64,000 bases of DNA from Paenibacillus graminis (GCF_000758705.1 NZ_CP009287.1:6572001-6636000), one strand, 5' to 3'; shown: positions 52,697-62,241, counted from the stretch's first letter. Program-made: numbers and translations. The notes: a model not told the origin generated them from the sequence alone.

Positions 52697-53452
52697 CTAT
52701 ACTTTTGTTACTTTATCTTTCTCACGCAGCACTTTTACTGCGAATTTCGGCAGCGCAAGCATTCTTTTGTAGCGGGTAGGCTCCTTAAGAAGACGGTATA
52801 ACCACTCTGCACGGAGTTTCTGGAAAGCTTTTGGCGCTCTGCGGCTCTTGCCTGAGATCACATCAAAGCTCCCGCCGACACCCATCATTACCGGAATGTT
52901 CAGCCGGGATTTGTATTTGGCGATCCAAGGCTCCTGACTATCAGCTCCTCTGGCAACAAAAAGCAGGTCTGGCTGAGCTTCGATAATTCCATTCACAATC
53001 TCCTCGTCCGCTTCCGGCCCGAAAAAACCGTCATGATATCCCGCTATAATGATACCGGCATACTGAGATTGTAACCGGGAGGCGGTCTCGCGAATCACCT
53101 CAGGCGTAGACCCCAGCAAATATACCCTCCATTTATAGCTTTCGCCCTGGCGCAGCAATTCATGTAGCAAATCAAAACCAGCAACACGTTCAGCAACAGG
53201 CTGTTGGCAATATTCGGCAGCCCATACAACCCCTGTTCCGTCAGGAACCACCAGTTCGGCTGATTTCATGATCTCCATATAAGCCGGATTGTCCAGGGCG
53301 GTCATCACCATGATCGGATTGGCTGTAATGACCTGATGCGGCTCACGCCTTTGGACCGCCTCGGTCAAATAGGAAACCGTGGCTTTCATATCGATTTTGG
53401 ATACCCGGATGCCGAAAATCGGCACCGTGGGGATCACACTTTCTGCTTTCAC
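52697..53452 (-). CDS. tagA: WecG/TagA-family N-acetylmannosaminyltransferase
   Basis: Glycosyltransferase adding ManNAc to the undecaprenyl-linked GlcNAc, the second committed step of wall-polymer linkage synthesis. The GTG at 53450-53452 is chosen because AAAGGG lies 10 bases upstream and the frame before it lies inside csaB. 251 residues: VITANPIMVMTALDNPAYMEIM, ELVVPDGTGVVWAA, LLGSTPEVIRE, GYHDGFFGPEADEEIVN, GVGGSFDVISGKSRRAPKAF and the C-terminal helix EWLYRLLKEPTRYKRML. Follows csaB by seven bases. Confidence 0.92.
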   Translation of the reverse strand: MKAESVIPTVPIFGIRVSKIDMKATVSYLTEAVQRREPHQVITANPIMVMTALDNPAYMEIMKSAELVVPDGTGVVWAAEYCQQPVAERVAGFDLLHELLRQGESYKWRVYLLGSTPEVIRETASRLQSQYAGIIIAGYHDGFFGPEADEEIVNGIIEAQPDLLFVARGADSQEPWIAKYKSRLNIPVMMGVGGSFDVISGKSRRAPKAFQKLRAEWLYRLLKEPTRYKRMLALPKFAVKVLREKDKVTKV

Positions 53453-53459
53453 GTATCTA

Positions 53460-54626
53460 TCACCCTTTACGGCGGAAATATTCAATAATTTGCCGGGCTG
53501 GCGCTTCAGCCTCCTGGACCAACGAAGCAATCAACGGCTCGCGCTCACGCTTCCATTCATCCCCTGACTTCAAAAGCTGAAGCACTTCGGCAGCAAGCCT
53601 GCCGCTGTCCAGTGAGGACGTAACCCCGATAGGCTGGCAGCCCACCCGCTCCAGAAAATGGTCAATCTTCGGATCATAAGAGATTCCGATGAGCGGCACC
53701 CGTCTTCCTGCGGCATAAATCAGGCTGTGCAGCCGCATTCCGATCAAGACGTCACATGCCCCTACCTCCCGCAGCATCTGCTGCGGATGTTCAGCGTCCT
53801 CACAAAGGCTGATTACTCCTCCGTTCTGCGAAATTTCCTTCTCCAGCTTCTGCATGATATAACGTGAGGCTTCATGGTCAGAAGGATGATGAAATGGCAG
53901 AAAACGCAGATGAAGCGGAGTTTGAGCGCTTGCCTTCAGCAAACCTTCTGCGACAGCATCCAGTTCCCCCCGGGATTGCTCCCAGAAGCGAACAGAAACC
54001 CCTACCGTCGGAAGTTCAGACCGAGACAACGGATTTTTTTGAAGAGGTAATACGCTTCCTGCTTCCGTCCTGCCTCCCTGGCTGTCCTCTGGAAGACTTA
54101 ATCCCATAACCGGGTCGGGTACCACTTCAATCTTATTTTTGCCCAGCCCCATGGATTGCAGCAGGTCGCGCGACTGCTCATCCCTTACAGAGATATAGCT
54201 GCATTTGCGGAAAACGGCTTTGATCAAGGGGTGAAAAAGCTTGCGGTTAACCGGTCCAATACCTTGAGCATAGATAAAAGTCGGCTTGCCCATCCATTGA
54301 GCCAGCTTAATGATGCCCAGGTAATAGGGGATGGATTTGCTCCCGGTCACATCCTGAAGCAGGCTGCCTCCCCCGCTGATCAAACCGGCACTTTCTGAGA
54401 TAGCCCTCCGCACTTCGCTAAGTTTCATCCGGTGTACAGCCTTCACTCCATAGGCCGCTGCCGTGCTTTCCGGATCTATTGACAGCACCACAGGCTCAAT
54501 GGCTGTTCCTGTTGCCAGCGAATGCTTCTGCAGCGCATTTAGAATGGACTGCAGCACTGCCTCATCTCCGCTGTTCCGGAAACCGTAATAACCGGAGATA
54601 ATTATTTTTTGAGAAGCGGCGACCAT
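53460..54626 (-). CDS. csaB: Polysaccharide pyruvyl transferase CsaB
   Basis: Adds pyruvyl groups (from PEP) to ManNAc of the wall polymer, creating the ligand of SLH domains, so it is functionally linked to the four SLH proteins here. The ATG at 54624-54626 is preferred since family members start near KIIISGYYGFRNSGDEAVL; the frame continues to 54656. About 388 residues. Motifs: AGLISGGGSLLQDVTG, FIYAQGIGPV, SVRDEQSRDLL, and IGMRLHSLIYAAG near residue 300. The first 25 bases overlap the end of the DUF5693 gene, implying coupling. Confidence 0.94.
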   Translation of the reverse strand: MVAASQKIIISGYYGFRNSGDEAVLQSILNALQKHSLATGTAIEPVVLSIDPESTAAAYGVKAVHRMKLSEVRRAISESAGLISGGGSLLQDVTGSKSIPYYLGIIKLAQWMGKPTFIYAQGIGPVNRKLFHPLIKAVFRKCSYISVRDEQSRDLLQSMGLGKNKIEVVPDPVMGLSLPEDSQGGRTEAGSVLPLQKNPLSRSELPTVGVSVRFWEQSRGELDAVAEGLLKASAQTPLHLRFLPFHHPSDHEASRYIMQKLEKEISQNGGVISLCEDAEHPQQMLREVGACDVLIGMRLHSLIYAAGRRVPLIGISYDPKIDHFLERVGCQPIGVTSSLDSGRLAAEVLQLLKSGDEWKREREPLIASLVQEAEAPARQIIEYFRRKG

Positions 54627-56638
54627 CGTCTCCAACACCCCTCTGCAAGCTGCCATACCCCTACCGCAATCAGCCCGATAATCAGACCAAGACCCAGTCC
54701 CAGCAAACCACGGACCAGCGAGATCAGAACCGGAGAGTGGATATGGGCAAAGGTATCTACCATTGAAAGCTGCCCGATTACGGCGATGATCATGATAAAT
54801 GCGGCATTCCGGTATTTATAGGCCATAAAGGCACCCAATATAAATAGCGGATGAGCCAGCAGGAATTCTTTGTTGCGCGGCCGGACCCCCACTGTATTTT
54901 CCAAAAAAGTGCGGAGAATTTTTTCCGGTCCGCTCACACTGCCGCTGTTGCCGGTCCGGCTCAAATAATACATCCCTACAATCCCCAGAACACCGGCTGC
55001 AATGACCCAAGCCAACGTAATGGGTGTCCGCAGGAGTTTGCCTGTTTTGCTAAGGACAAACTCTCCACGATAGAGCAGTACGTATACAGCAATCAGTGCA
55101 ATAGGTGCTAAATGCAGCAGACTGACACCGCGGAACTGGTTAAGGACCAGACTGTAGGTGATATTGTTCAGAAGCGCAATCACAAACGGTACAGCGCTCA
55201 GCGAAATTAACGCTGTTTTGACGTAAAGCACGAGACTGTGAGCCAGGCGGCGCTGCGGAGTCATAACCACATAGGTCAAGGAATTCGCCCGTAGCGGCGG
55301 ACCCTTCTCATTTATTTTGCGTATCGCCAGTATCGTTGCCACTGTTGGTGCGCTGATGGCTACTGCGAGTGCCAGGGCCTGCTCGAACAGCTGCGGCTTA
55401 ATCAGCATCAGTCCGGCGCTTCCTATTAGACCAAGCACCCAGGCAGGCAGCGTAAGCCATGGAATAAAGTAAGAGACCAAAAGGGCCACCATGGCTACAG
55501 CACCGATGACTGCAATTAATTTAAAATAACGCTGGAAAGAAGAATCCGCAACATCAAACGCAGTGGCTTGCCCCAAGGTGAAGCCGTTACTCTCAATTTT
55601 CTCTACCGCACCCCCAGGCTCGCTGAGGCTGGTGATCAGATTTTCCAGAGTATCCTTAATCTGCGCCTTTGACGTGTCCCGCGACGGAATGGTGTTGAGA
55701 TAGATCATGCGAATGTTGCGGTCTTTCGTTGCCAGGGCAAAGCGGTCCGCTATCGTTTCCGGAGGAAGGGCGGAATCACCTTCACTGAGCGAGTACAGCC
55801 GGGTTACATTGTAATCCAGCAGATAAGCTAATTTATTGAATCCTTTTTGCTGTGCTTTGATATTCTCAATGGCGGCAATCCCTATTCCGCGTTCCTTAAG
55901 AAGATTGGAAAAAGCTGTAATGCTGTTCAAATCAGCATCATCATTAAACCCTTTAACAGACTCCCCTTCAAAAAGCAGACGTTTGACTCCAAGCTCCTGA
56001 TAGCGGTCAAGCAGCTTGGTAACGGCAGCCTCATTGTAAGGCAGAGAATCTACAAGACGGGGTACAATGTTAAACCCTTTGCTATGCAGCATCTCCAGGG
56101 TGAACGGGTCAGGCTGCATCGGCTTCAGCGTAGCATCCTCCAGCGGAGTTTTGACAATCAGCCCTTGTTGCCCGCGGAAACTCCAGTTTTCGGTCGCTAT
56201 ATCCAGGCTGCTGAAAGTATCACGGATTATGGGCGCGAGAGCTTCACTGTTCTCCGGACTGGTGAAGAGGACGTATGTATAGTTCTCATTCTCCGGAATT
56301 ACGGTATCCGTCAGATTGGCAATATCTGCCGCTCCCCAAATCATCAGCCGGCGGGCCTTGCGGTAATCCTCCAGCGTGTTTTCATAAATAGCCATGCTGC
56401 CTACGCCGGCAGATTTTAAGAGATCAAGCTGCTCTGAAATATAATCCTGCGGGTTCGCCCGGTAGCTGGCCGCTTCCACCAGGTCACGGTAATCAAAAAC
56501 AAATTCAACCGTTTTGGAAGATTTCTCCGTCTGCAGGCGGTCATAGACGACAGGCAATGCGGCAAGCACACCAATCACCACAACTATCCATAACCATTTT
56601 CGTGAAGCGATGTTCCAACGTTGCCATTTCTGCTGCAC
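54602..56638 (-). CDS. DUF5693-type large membrane protein, probably wall-polymer linked
   Basis: 678 residues. The start is GTG at 56636-56638 with AGGAGG nine bases upstream. One N-terminal membrane segment (KWLWIVVVIGVLAALPVVY), an extracytoplasmic domain of about 340 residues (with PRLVDSLPYNEAAVTKLLDRY and LLFEGESVKGF), and a C-terminal half of about nine membrane segments (LIAVIGAVAMVALLVSYFI and on). In Bacillales this gene sits directly before csaB, and neighbourhood suggests a role in SCWP transport or polymerisation, but no enzymatic function is established. Confidence 0.85.
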   Translation of the reverse strand: MQQKWQRWNIASRKWLWIVVVIGVLAALPVVYDRLQTEKSSKTVEFVFDYRDLVEAASYRANPQDYISEQLDLLKSAGVGSMAIYENTLEDYRKARRLMIWGAADIANLTDTVIPENENYTYVLFTSPENSEALAPIIRDTFSSLDIATENWSFRGQQGLIVKTPLEDATLKPMQPDPFTLEMLHSKGFNIVPRLVDSLPYNEAAVTKLLDRYQELGVKRLLFEGESVKGFNDDADLNSITAFSNLLKERGIGIAAIENIKAQQKGFNKLAYLLDYNVTRLYSLSEGDSALPPETIADRFALATKDRNIRMIYLNTIPSRDTSKAQIKDTLENLITSLSEPGGAVEKIESNGFTLGQATAFDVADSSFQRYFKLIAVIGAVAMVALLVSYFIPWLTLPAWVLGLIGSAGLMLIKPQLFEQALALAVAISAPTVATILAIRKINEKGPPLRANSLTYVVMTPQRRLAHSLVLYVKTALISLSAVPFVIALLNNITYSLVLNQFRGVSLLHLAPIALIAVYVLLYRGEFVLSKTGKLLRTPITLAWVIAAGVLGIVGMYYLSRTGNSGSVSGPEKILRTFLENTVGVRPRNKEFLLAHPLFILGAFMAYKYRNAAFIMIIAVIGQLSMVDTFAHIHSPVLISLVRGLLGLGLGLIIGLIAVGVWQLAEGCWRRWSPLLKK

Positions 56639-56664
56639 TTCAAAGTACCTCCTCTTTCACTTAA

Positions 56665-56733
56665 AGCCTTCTCAAGGCTAATTTCAAGCAGAAACGGATG
56701 CGCGTCCATAGAGGAGCAGTATCCGTTTCGCTT
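56665..56733. repeat. Two inverted repeats between pgcA and the DUF5693 gene
   Basis: A small hairpin AGCCTT-CTC-AAGGCT (56665-56679) and a larger imperfect inverted repeat (56686-56699 with 56721-56733) around 21 bases. There is no T tract beside the larger one, so a terminator role is doubtful. The larger resembles a dispersed intergenic element of Paenibacillus, from memory only. Confidence 0.55.
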
Positions 56734-56754
56734 AAATCCTGTATCTTCTATTAT

Positions 56755-58473
56755 TTATTTCCCGTCAACGCGTGACATAACCTGCTGCGTGAGCGTGGCA
56801 ACCTTGTCTTTGGCGTTCTGCAGCGATTCTCCGCGCACTGCAAAATACACTTTGATCTTCGGTTCAGTCCCCGATGGGCGCAAGCAGAACCAGGAACCGT
56901 CAGACAGCAGATATTTCAGCACATTTTCCTTAGGGAGTCCGTTCAGCCCCAGCGAATAATCCAGAACCTCGGTTACTGCTGCACCGGCAATCTCCTGCGG
57001 AGGATTGCTGCGCCAGTCATTCATAATCCCCTGAATCTGCGCCACACCGTCCTTGCCCTTCAACGTGCGGGATTCCAGACTTTCCAGGAAATAGCCGAAC
57101 TGCTCATACAGCTCCTGAAGCACATCGTACAGCGTTTTCCCTTGGGCTTTGTAATAGGCTCCAGCTTCAGCAATCAGCATGGAAGCAAGCACGGCATCCT
57201 TGTCACGGGCATAATTCCCGGCAAGGTAGCCATAGCTCTCTTCATAACCAAACAGGAAGGTGTATTCACCGGACTGCTGGAACTGGGTCATTTTTTCACC
57301 GATATATTTGAACCCTGTAAGCGTGTTGAATACGGTAGCACCATAATACTCGGCAACAGCTGCACCCATTTCACTGGTTACAATGGTTTTGACGACGGCA
57401 CCATTGCTTGGCAGCTTGCCCTGCTCCTGCAGGCGGCTCAAGTAGTAATGGATCATTAGTGCTCCGGACTGATTGCCAGAGAGAACAACGAACTTGCCTT
57501 CGTTGTCGCGGACTACGGCACCCATGCGGTCTGCATCGGGGTCCGTACCAATCAGCAGATCGGCACCCAGCTCCTCTCCCAGCTTGATTGCAAGGGTGAA
57601 GGCTTCCCGCTCTTCAGGATTTGGCGATTTCACGGTAGAGAATTCTGAATCGGGCAATTCCTGCTCCGGTACTACATGCACCTGGGTAAAGCCGATTTTG
57701 TTCAAAACGCTGCGGACGGGAAGATTGCCTGTCCCGTGAAGCGGTGTATAGACAATTTTGAAATCACGTCCCAGCGTAGATGTGATTTCGTCGCGGGCAA
57801 CGCTCACAGCCGCTACTGTATCGGTGAATGCCTCATCTTCCTGCTCGCCCAGCCAATGCAGGAGTCCTCCAGCTTCGGCCTCTTCCTGGGACATCCGTTT
57901 TACGCCATTGAAGGAATCCACCTCCATGATGTAGGAGATGACTTGTTCAGCTTCATGCGGAACAAGCTGCCCGCCTTCAGCATTGTACACCTTGTAGCCA
58001 TTGTACTCCGGAGGGTTATGGCTTGCAGTAATCACTACACCCCCGGTAGCCTTCAGATGACGGACCGTAAAAGACAGCTGCGGCGTGGAGCGCAGAGACG
58101 GGAACAGATGGGCTTCAATCCCGTTTCCGGCCAATACCAGTGCAGCCTCAAGGGTGAACTCCGGCGAAAAGCGGCGGGAGTCATGCGCAATGACGACAGA
58201 AGGTCTGCCTTCACCGGTATGCTGTTCAAGGATATAATTCGCAAAGCCTTGAGTCGCTCTGCCCACCGTATACCGGTTAATCCGGTTGCTGCCTGCTCCT
58301 ATAACCCCGCGCAAGCCCCCTGTGCCGAACTCCAAATCTCTGTAAAAACGCTCTTCCAGCTCCTGTGGCTCATTAGCCAGAAGATTCAGTTCCGCCTTTG
58401 TGTTCTCGTCAACCGACGGGTCCTGCAGCCAACGTGACAGTGTTTCTGCGGCTTTGGGGCTTAATTGAGTCAT
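56755..58473 (-). CDS. pgcA: Phosphoglucomutase/phosphomannomutase family enzyme (PgcA-like)
   Basis: Interconverts glucose-6-P and glucose-1-P to supply UDP-glucose for wall glycans. The ATG at 58471-58473 has AAGGAGAG upstream; the frame starts at an ATG seven codons earlier without a ribosome site. 572 residues. Motifs: active serine loop VITASHNPPEYNGYKVY (about residue 150), metal loop GTDPDADRMG, sugar-binding GYEESYGYL, phosphate-binding RPSGTEPKIKVYFAV. Domain order normal for the family; substrate could also include mannose or glucosamine phosphates. Confidence 0.94.
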   Translation of the reverse strand: MTQLSPKAAETLSRWLQDPSVDENTKAELNLLANEPQELEERFYRDLEFGTGGLRGVIGAGSNRINRYTVGRATQGFANYILEQHTGEGRPSVVIAHDSRRFSPEFTLEAALVLAGNGIEAHLFPSLRSTPQLSFTVRHLKATGGVVITASHNPPEYNGYKVYNAEGGQLVPHEAEQVISYIMEVDSFNGVKRMSQEEAEAGGLLHWLGEQEDEAFTDTVAAVSVARDEITSTLGRDFKIVYTPLHGTGNLPVRSVLNKIGFTQVHVVPEQELPDSEFSTVKSPNPEEREAFTLAIKLGEELGADLLIGTDPDADRMGAVVRDNEGKFVVLSGNQSGALMIHYYLSRLQEQGKLPSNGAVVKTIVTSEMGAAVAEYYGATVFNTLTGFKYIGEKMTQFQQSGEYTFLFGYEESYGYLAGNYARDKDAVLASMLIAEAGAYYKAQGKTLYDVLQELYEQFGYFLESLESRTLKGKDGVAQIQGIMNDWRSNPPQEIAGAAVTEVLDYSLGLNGLPKENVLKYLLSDGSWFCLRPSGTEPKIKVYFAVRGESLQNAKDKVATLTQQVMSRVDGK

Positions 58474-58521
58474 ATCAAATCTCTCCTTCTCCATCTATAA
58501 TATATGATTTTATAACAGGTT

Positions 58522-58944
58522 CTAGCTGAGCGCGAACATAATTTCCCCGGAAGCGACCACCTTGCCCTCTACCTTCGCGGTTGCCTGCCCTTTGCCAATA
58601 CTGCCCTTTAGGCGGGTAATTTCCACTTCAAGCACGAGCGTGTCTCCCGGAACCACCTGACCACGGAACCGGAAGCCGTCTAAGCCTGCCAAAAAACCGA
58701 TTTTCCCCTTGTTGGCTTCAACTCCAAGTATGGCAACAGCGCCAACCTGAGCCAGTGCTTCGGTGATCAGAACACCCGGCATTACGGGATATCCCGGAAA
58801 ATGGCCGACAAAAAACGGCTCATTCACGGTTACATTCTTGATGCCGACGGCCCGCTTGCCCATTTCTATTTCGGTAATTTTGTCCACCAGCAGAAATGGA
58901 GGCCGATGGGGGATTATTTCTTGGATTTCATTGATATTCAACAT
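58522..58944 (-). CDS. fabZ: 3-hydroxyacyl-ACP dehydratase FabZ
   Basis: Dehydrates 3-hydroxyacyl-ACP in fatty acid elongation. The ATG at 58942-58944 (reading [21 protein letters not shown]) is the family start and has GAAGGGAG upstream; the longer open frame to 59169 is not part of the protein. 140 residues. Motifs: [11 protein letters not shown] at the N-terminus, catalytic His in [14 protein letters not shown] and Glu in TEALAQVGA, and [10 protein letters not shown]. Lies after the EpuA-like gene and its terminator. Confidence 0.95.
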   Translation of the reverse strand: MLNINEIQEIIPHRPPFLLVDKITEIEMGKRAVGIKNVTVNEPFFVGHFPGYPVMPGVLITEALAQVGAVAILGVEANKGKIGFLAGLDGFRFRGQVVPGDTLVLEVEITRLKGSIGKGQATAKVEGKVVASGEIMFALS

Positions 58945-59186
58945 GGATACAAAGCTCCCTTCGCATATAAACCGCACCCTGGTAATCTGTCTGCCACTGC
59001 AGCATTTTAGTTTTATTTCCGGCCATCCTGCATAAATATGGACAGCTTCGGCAAAAACTATAATATCCTTCACCACCTGCAGCAGTGGAGGTTGAGATAA
59101 GGGGCTTTCTCCACCGCATAAGGCAACATGGCGGAGAGGGCCCTTTTTGCTCTCAGGGGCCTCCATCATTATACATTTTCCAGTAT

Positions 59187-59220
59187 AAAAAAGAAAACTC
59201 CCCTGTACAACAAGGGAGTT
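59187..59220 (-). terminator. Terminator after the EpuA-like gene
   Basis: Eleven-pair stem with one wobble (59196-59206 with 59210-59220), followed by a T-rich tract on the minus strand. Confidence 0.85.
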
Positions 59221-59233
59221 CTAATATGAACAG

Positions 59234-59476
59234 TTATGGCGCAAACACCAAATCATACACATGCTTCCATGTACTCCAGTGAAGCACATCGCTGAATTCT
59301 TTTTTGCCCAGAACGACATACCCGGCAACCATGCCACCGCACAGTGCTGCCACCAGCAGCACTGGAATCAGAAACCACTGAACGATCGTCCATTTGGAAA
59401 TTCCGCGCCGCCGTACGGGCTGATGCTGTTCCGCTTCATGAGTTGCTTCCGGCTTACTGTTGTTCTGACGAGCCAT
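59234..59476 (-). CDS. EpuA-like small membrane protein (DUF, RNA polymerase beta-subunit-named family)
   Basis: 80 residues: a basic, Gln-rich N-terminus, one membrane segment (WFLIPVLLVAALCGGMVAGYVVLG) and a short C-terminal tail (FSDVLHWSTWKHVYDLVF). The tail pattern with W-x-T-W-K-H matches the EpuA family. Despite its database name (RNA polymerase beta subunit), there is no catalytic or RNA-polymerase feature here. It follows flhP with eight bases between and seems to be in the same operon. Confidence 0.78.
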   Translation of the reverse strand: MARQNNSKPEATHEAEQHQPVRRRGISKWTIVQWFLIPVLLVAALCGGMVAGYVVLGKKEFSDVLHWSTWKHVYDLVFAP

Positions 59477-59484
59477 TCCTTCAC

Positions 59485-60300
59485 CTACCCGCGCATGTTA
59501 TTAGCCAGGCCGAGCATCTGATCGCTTGAGGAGAGTGCCCGGGCGGCAAGCTGATAAGTGCGTTGAATTTGCATCATTTCTGTGATTTCCTTGCTTAAAT
59601 CCACATTCGATTGCTCCAGGTATCCGGCCCGGACGCCAATAGTAGAGGGCTCACCCGCTGCCTTGAAAGCCTGCTGAGCCGTGACTCCGTTACCAAGCAC
59701 ATAGAAATTGCCGTCTACTGCCTGCAGCGCACTCTTGCTTAAGGGCTCCACAATCATAATAGCTTCCCCTCGCCGTGCAGGCGCATTCTCAGCCGTCTTC
59801 GTCCATACCTGTCCGCTCTCATCAATGGCGGCACTTACGTCTGTGGGAACGGTCAGAGGTTTGCCTTGCTTGTTCAGCACTGGATTCCCTGTATTATCCA
59901 CCAGCATCATCTTATCCGGATTTGCACTGTCCGGAACAAAGTGGAAATCCCCTTGGCGTGTATAAGCGGTAGCTCCGTTCACCTGAACGCCAAACAATCC
60001 GTTACCTTGAATGGCCAAATCCGTCGGATTTCCCGTCTCCTTAAGAGGGCCTTCCTCCCAGTTGGTTGTCACCGTGGGTACACGGACCCCAAAGCCGATA
60101 TTAAAACCGAGCGGTGTGCTGCGGCCCGGCTGATCATAATCCTTGGACTGCTGCTGGACACGGGTCAGCACATCCTCAAAGGAGCCTTCCTTGCTCTTAT
60201 AGCCATCGGTATACATATTGGCGACATTGTCGGCTATAATATCCAGACGCTGCTGGAGACTGGACATAGAGACGGCTGCGCCTATCGTTGAGTTGTTCAT
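59485..60300 (-). CDS. flhP: Flagellar hook-basal body protein FlhP
   Basis: FlgG-related rod protein. 271 residues. N-terminus MSSLQQRLDIIADNVANMYTDGYKSKEGSF gives the helix and NxANxxTxGYK-like motif of rod proteins; centre has DLAIQGNGLFGVQVNG; C-terminus has GYLEQSNVDLSKEITEMMQIQRTYQLAARALSSSDQM. Encoded with flhO after mbl, as in Bacillus. Probably part of the proximal or distal rod. No own terminator. Confidence 0.94.
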   Translation of the reverse strand: MNNSTIGAAVSMSSLQQRLDIIADNVANMYTDGYKSKEGSFEDVLTRVQQQSKDYDQPGRSTPLGFNIGFGVRVPTVTTNWEEGPLKETGNPTDLAIQGNGLFGVQVNGATAYTRQGDFHFVPDSANPDKMMLVDNTGNPVLNKQGKPLTVPTDVSAAIDESGQVWTKTAENAPARRGEAIMIVEPLSKSALQAVDGNFYVLGNGVTAQQAFKAAGEPSTIGVRAGYLEQSNVDLSKEITEMMQIQRTYQLAARALSSSDQMLGLANNMRG

Positions 60301-60317
60301 ACGTTACCCCTCCTGTC

Positions 60318-61193
60318 CTATATTCTGCCGACTTCGTTTACAGCCTTCTGCAAACTGCTGTCATAAAACTGGATAACCTTCTGATTCGCTTCATACGCCC
60401 GGTAAGCCGCATTCATATCCACGGTCACCTTGGTTGCATCAACATTGGAATTTTCCAGATATCCCTGCCGCACCTGCAGATTGTCCGTCCCATTGGCGAA
60501 ACGGATATCCGCGTTGTCCACATCGTCGGCGTGAAATACACCGTTACCGTCACGAACCAGTTCCTGGGGTCTTGTAACCACACTGATGCCTAATCGGGTT
60601 CCTGAAGGACGTCCTGTTGCAGGATTCAACAGGTTACCCTGTCCGTCTACTTTAAGTTTGTCCTGCGGACCTGTCAAGATAAGCGGGTTGCCGTTGCTGT
60701 CAAGCACCTTGAATCCGCCTGCGCTGAGCACTTCTCCCGCCGCGTTTACTGTGAAGCTGCCGTTGCGGGTATATAGTTGATTACCATCATTATCCTGAAC
60801 CGTAAAAAAAGCCTGCGGCCGGTAGATTACCTCGCCATCAGGAGTAATATACTTGCCAGAGCCGTCAAAGTTAATATTGGCACCCGTCGCCGGGTCTGCT
60901 ACCTGCAGATCTGTGGATAATGCAAAATCCACCGGCTTGCCGCTTTCAATAAGATCTCCCTGCAGATATTGGGAAACGGACTGTTCCGCAAATACCCCTG
61001 TATTCATTCGGCCTACTGGCTTTACCGTTCCGCCGCTCATTGCAGAAATGAGCACCTCGGGAAAAGCATGGCTGACGCTGTCTACCTGCTTGTACCCCGT
61101 TGTATTCAGATTGGCAATGTTCTGCGTTGCTGTATCATGTCTTCGCTGCTGCGTTACCATTCCGGCAGCCGCCGTATATAATCCTCTAAGCAT
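60318..61193 (-). CDS. flhO: Flagellar hook-basal body protein FlhO
   Basis: FlgF/G-type rod protein, partner of FlhP. 291 residues. N-terminal MLRGLYTAAAGMVTQQRRHDT then TQNIANLNTTGYKQVD, centre FALSTDLQVADPATG, and C-terminal RQGYLENSNVDATKVTVDMNAAYRAYEANQKVIQFYDSSLQKAV. AGGAAGGGGA stands close to the ATG. It lies 49 bases after mbl, with no terminator between, so all three may be co-transcribed. Confidence 0.94.
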   Translation of the reverse strand: MLRGLYTAAAGMVTQQRRHDTATQNIANLNTTGYKQVDSVSHAFPEVLISAMSGGTVKPVGRMNTGVFAEQSVSQYLQGDLIESGKPVDFALSTDLQVADPATGANINFDGSGKYITPDGEVIYRPQAFFTVQDNDGNQLYTRNGSFTVNAAGEVLSAGGFKVLDSNGNPLILTGPQDKLKVDGQGNLLNPATGRPSGTRLGISVVTRPQELVRDGNGVFHADDVDNADIRFANGTDNLQVRQGYLENSNVDATKVTVDMNAAYRAYEANQKVIQFYDSSLQKAVNEVGRI

Positions 61194-61242
61194 GAGGGTA
61201 ATCCCCTTCCTGATTGAGCTGTTAACTTATATTATCGGCAGG

Positions 61243-62241
61243 CTAGAATTTTTTCTTAACATTCTTGTCCAAATGATCGAGCATAATTCCGGTTCCTTTA
61301 ACTACACAATGCATCGGGTCCTCCGCCACCCAGACCGGAACGTGCAGCTCCTCAGAGAGCAGCTCGTCCAGTCCGTTAAGCAGTGCGCCCCCGCCGGTCA
61401 ATACGACCCCCCGGTCGATAATGTCCGCTGACAACTCCGGCGGTGTGCGTTCCAGCACCGATTTGGCCGCAGCCACGATGGAGGAAACCGGATCCCACAG
61501 CGCTTCTTTTACCTCACCTGAAGAAATAGTCAGCGTCTGGGGAAGCCCGCTTACCATATCGCGGCCGCGGATATCCATTTCGGACTTCATTCCGTCCGGA
61601 CGGACCGATCCGATATTCAGCTTAATATCCTCTGCCGTACGCTCGCCGATCAATAGCTTGTACTTCTGTTTAATATATCTTAAAATGGCCTCGTCGAACT
61701 TGTCCCCCGCAATTTTGATCGAGGAGGCGGTAACGACGTCGCCCATGGACAGTACGGCTACATCCGTCGTTCCGCCGCCGATATCGACGACCATATTTCC
61801 ACTTGGCTGATAAATGTCCATGCCCGCGCCTATCGCTGCAGCTTTGGGCTCTTCTTCCATAAAAACTTCCTTGGCCCCGCTGCGTTCAGCCGCTTCCCGG
61901 ATTGATTTCTGCTCAACTGAAGTAATATTTGTGGGGGCGCAGATCAAAATACGGGGCCTTGCATACCACGAACGGCCGCCTACGCGGTCAATAAAATACT
62001 TCAGCATCATTTCCGTAATCGCAAAATCTGCAATGACTCCATCCCTAAGAGGACGGATCGTCGTAATATTTCCCGGTGTACGGCCTACCATCCGACGCGC
62101 CTGTTCGCCTACAGCAAGGACTTTCTTCGTATCACTTTCGAGCGTGACCACGGAGGGTTCATCCAGAACGACTCCCCTTCCCTTGACATGTATGAGCACA
62201 TTGGCCGTGCCGAGATCGATTCCGATATCCTTGCTAAGCAT
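61243..62241 (-). CDS. mbl: MreB-like cell-shape protein Mbl
   Basis: Bacterial actin that guides side-wall peptidoglycan synthesis. 332 residues. Motifs: GIDLGTANVLIHVKGRGVVLDEPSVV (phosphate 1), MVVDIGGGTTDVAVLSMG (phosphate 2), and VLTGGGALLNGLDELL (adenosine). GGGGG lies about eight bases before the ATG. It sits upstream of flhO-flhP and downstream of spoIIID, the usual Bacillales order, which favours Mbl over MreB or MreBH. Confidence 0.95.
   Translation of the reverse strand: MLSKDIGIDLGTANVLIHVKGRGVVLDEPSVVTLESDTKKVLAVGEQARRMVGRTPGNITTIRPLRDGVIADFAITEMMLKYFIDRVGGRSWYARPRILICAPTNITSVEQKSIREAAERSGAKEVFMEEEPKAAAIGAGMDIYQPSGNMVVDIGGGTTDVAVLSMGDVVTASSIKIAGDKFDEAILRYIKQKYKLLIGERTAEDIKLNIGSVRPDGMKSEMDIRGRDMVSGLPQTLTISSGEVKEALWDPVSSIVAAAKSVLERTPPELSADIIDRGVVLTGGGALLNGLDELLSEELHVPVWVAEDPMHCVVKGTGIMLDHLDKNVKKKF

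Noticed and set aside
58945..59169. N-terminal extension of FabZ
   Set aside because: The family starts at [10 protein letters not shown], with a ribosome site; the upstream frame shows no FabZ-like residues.
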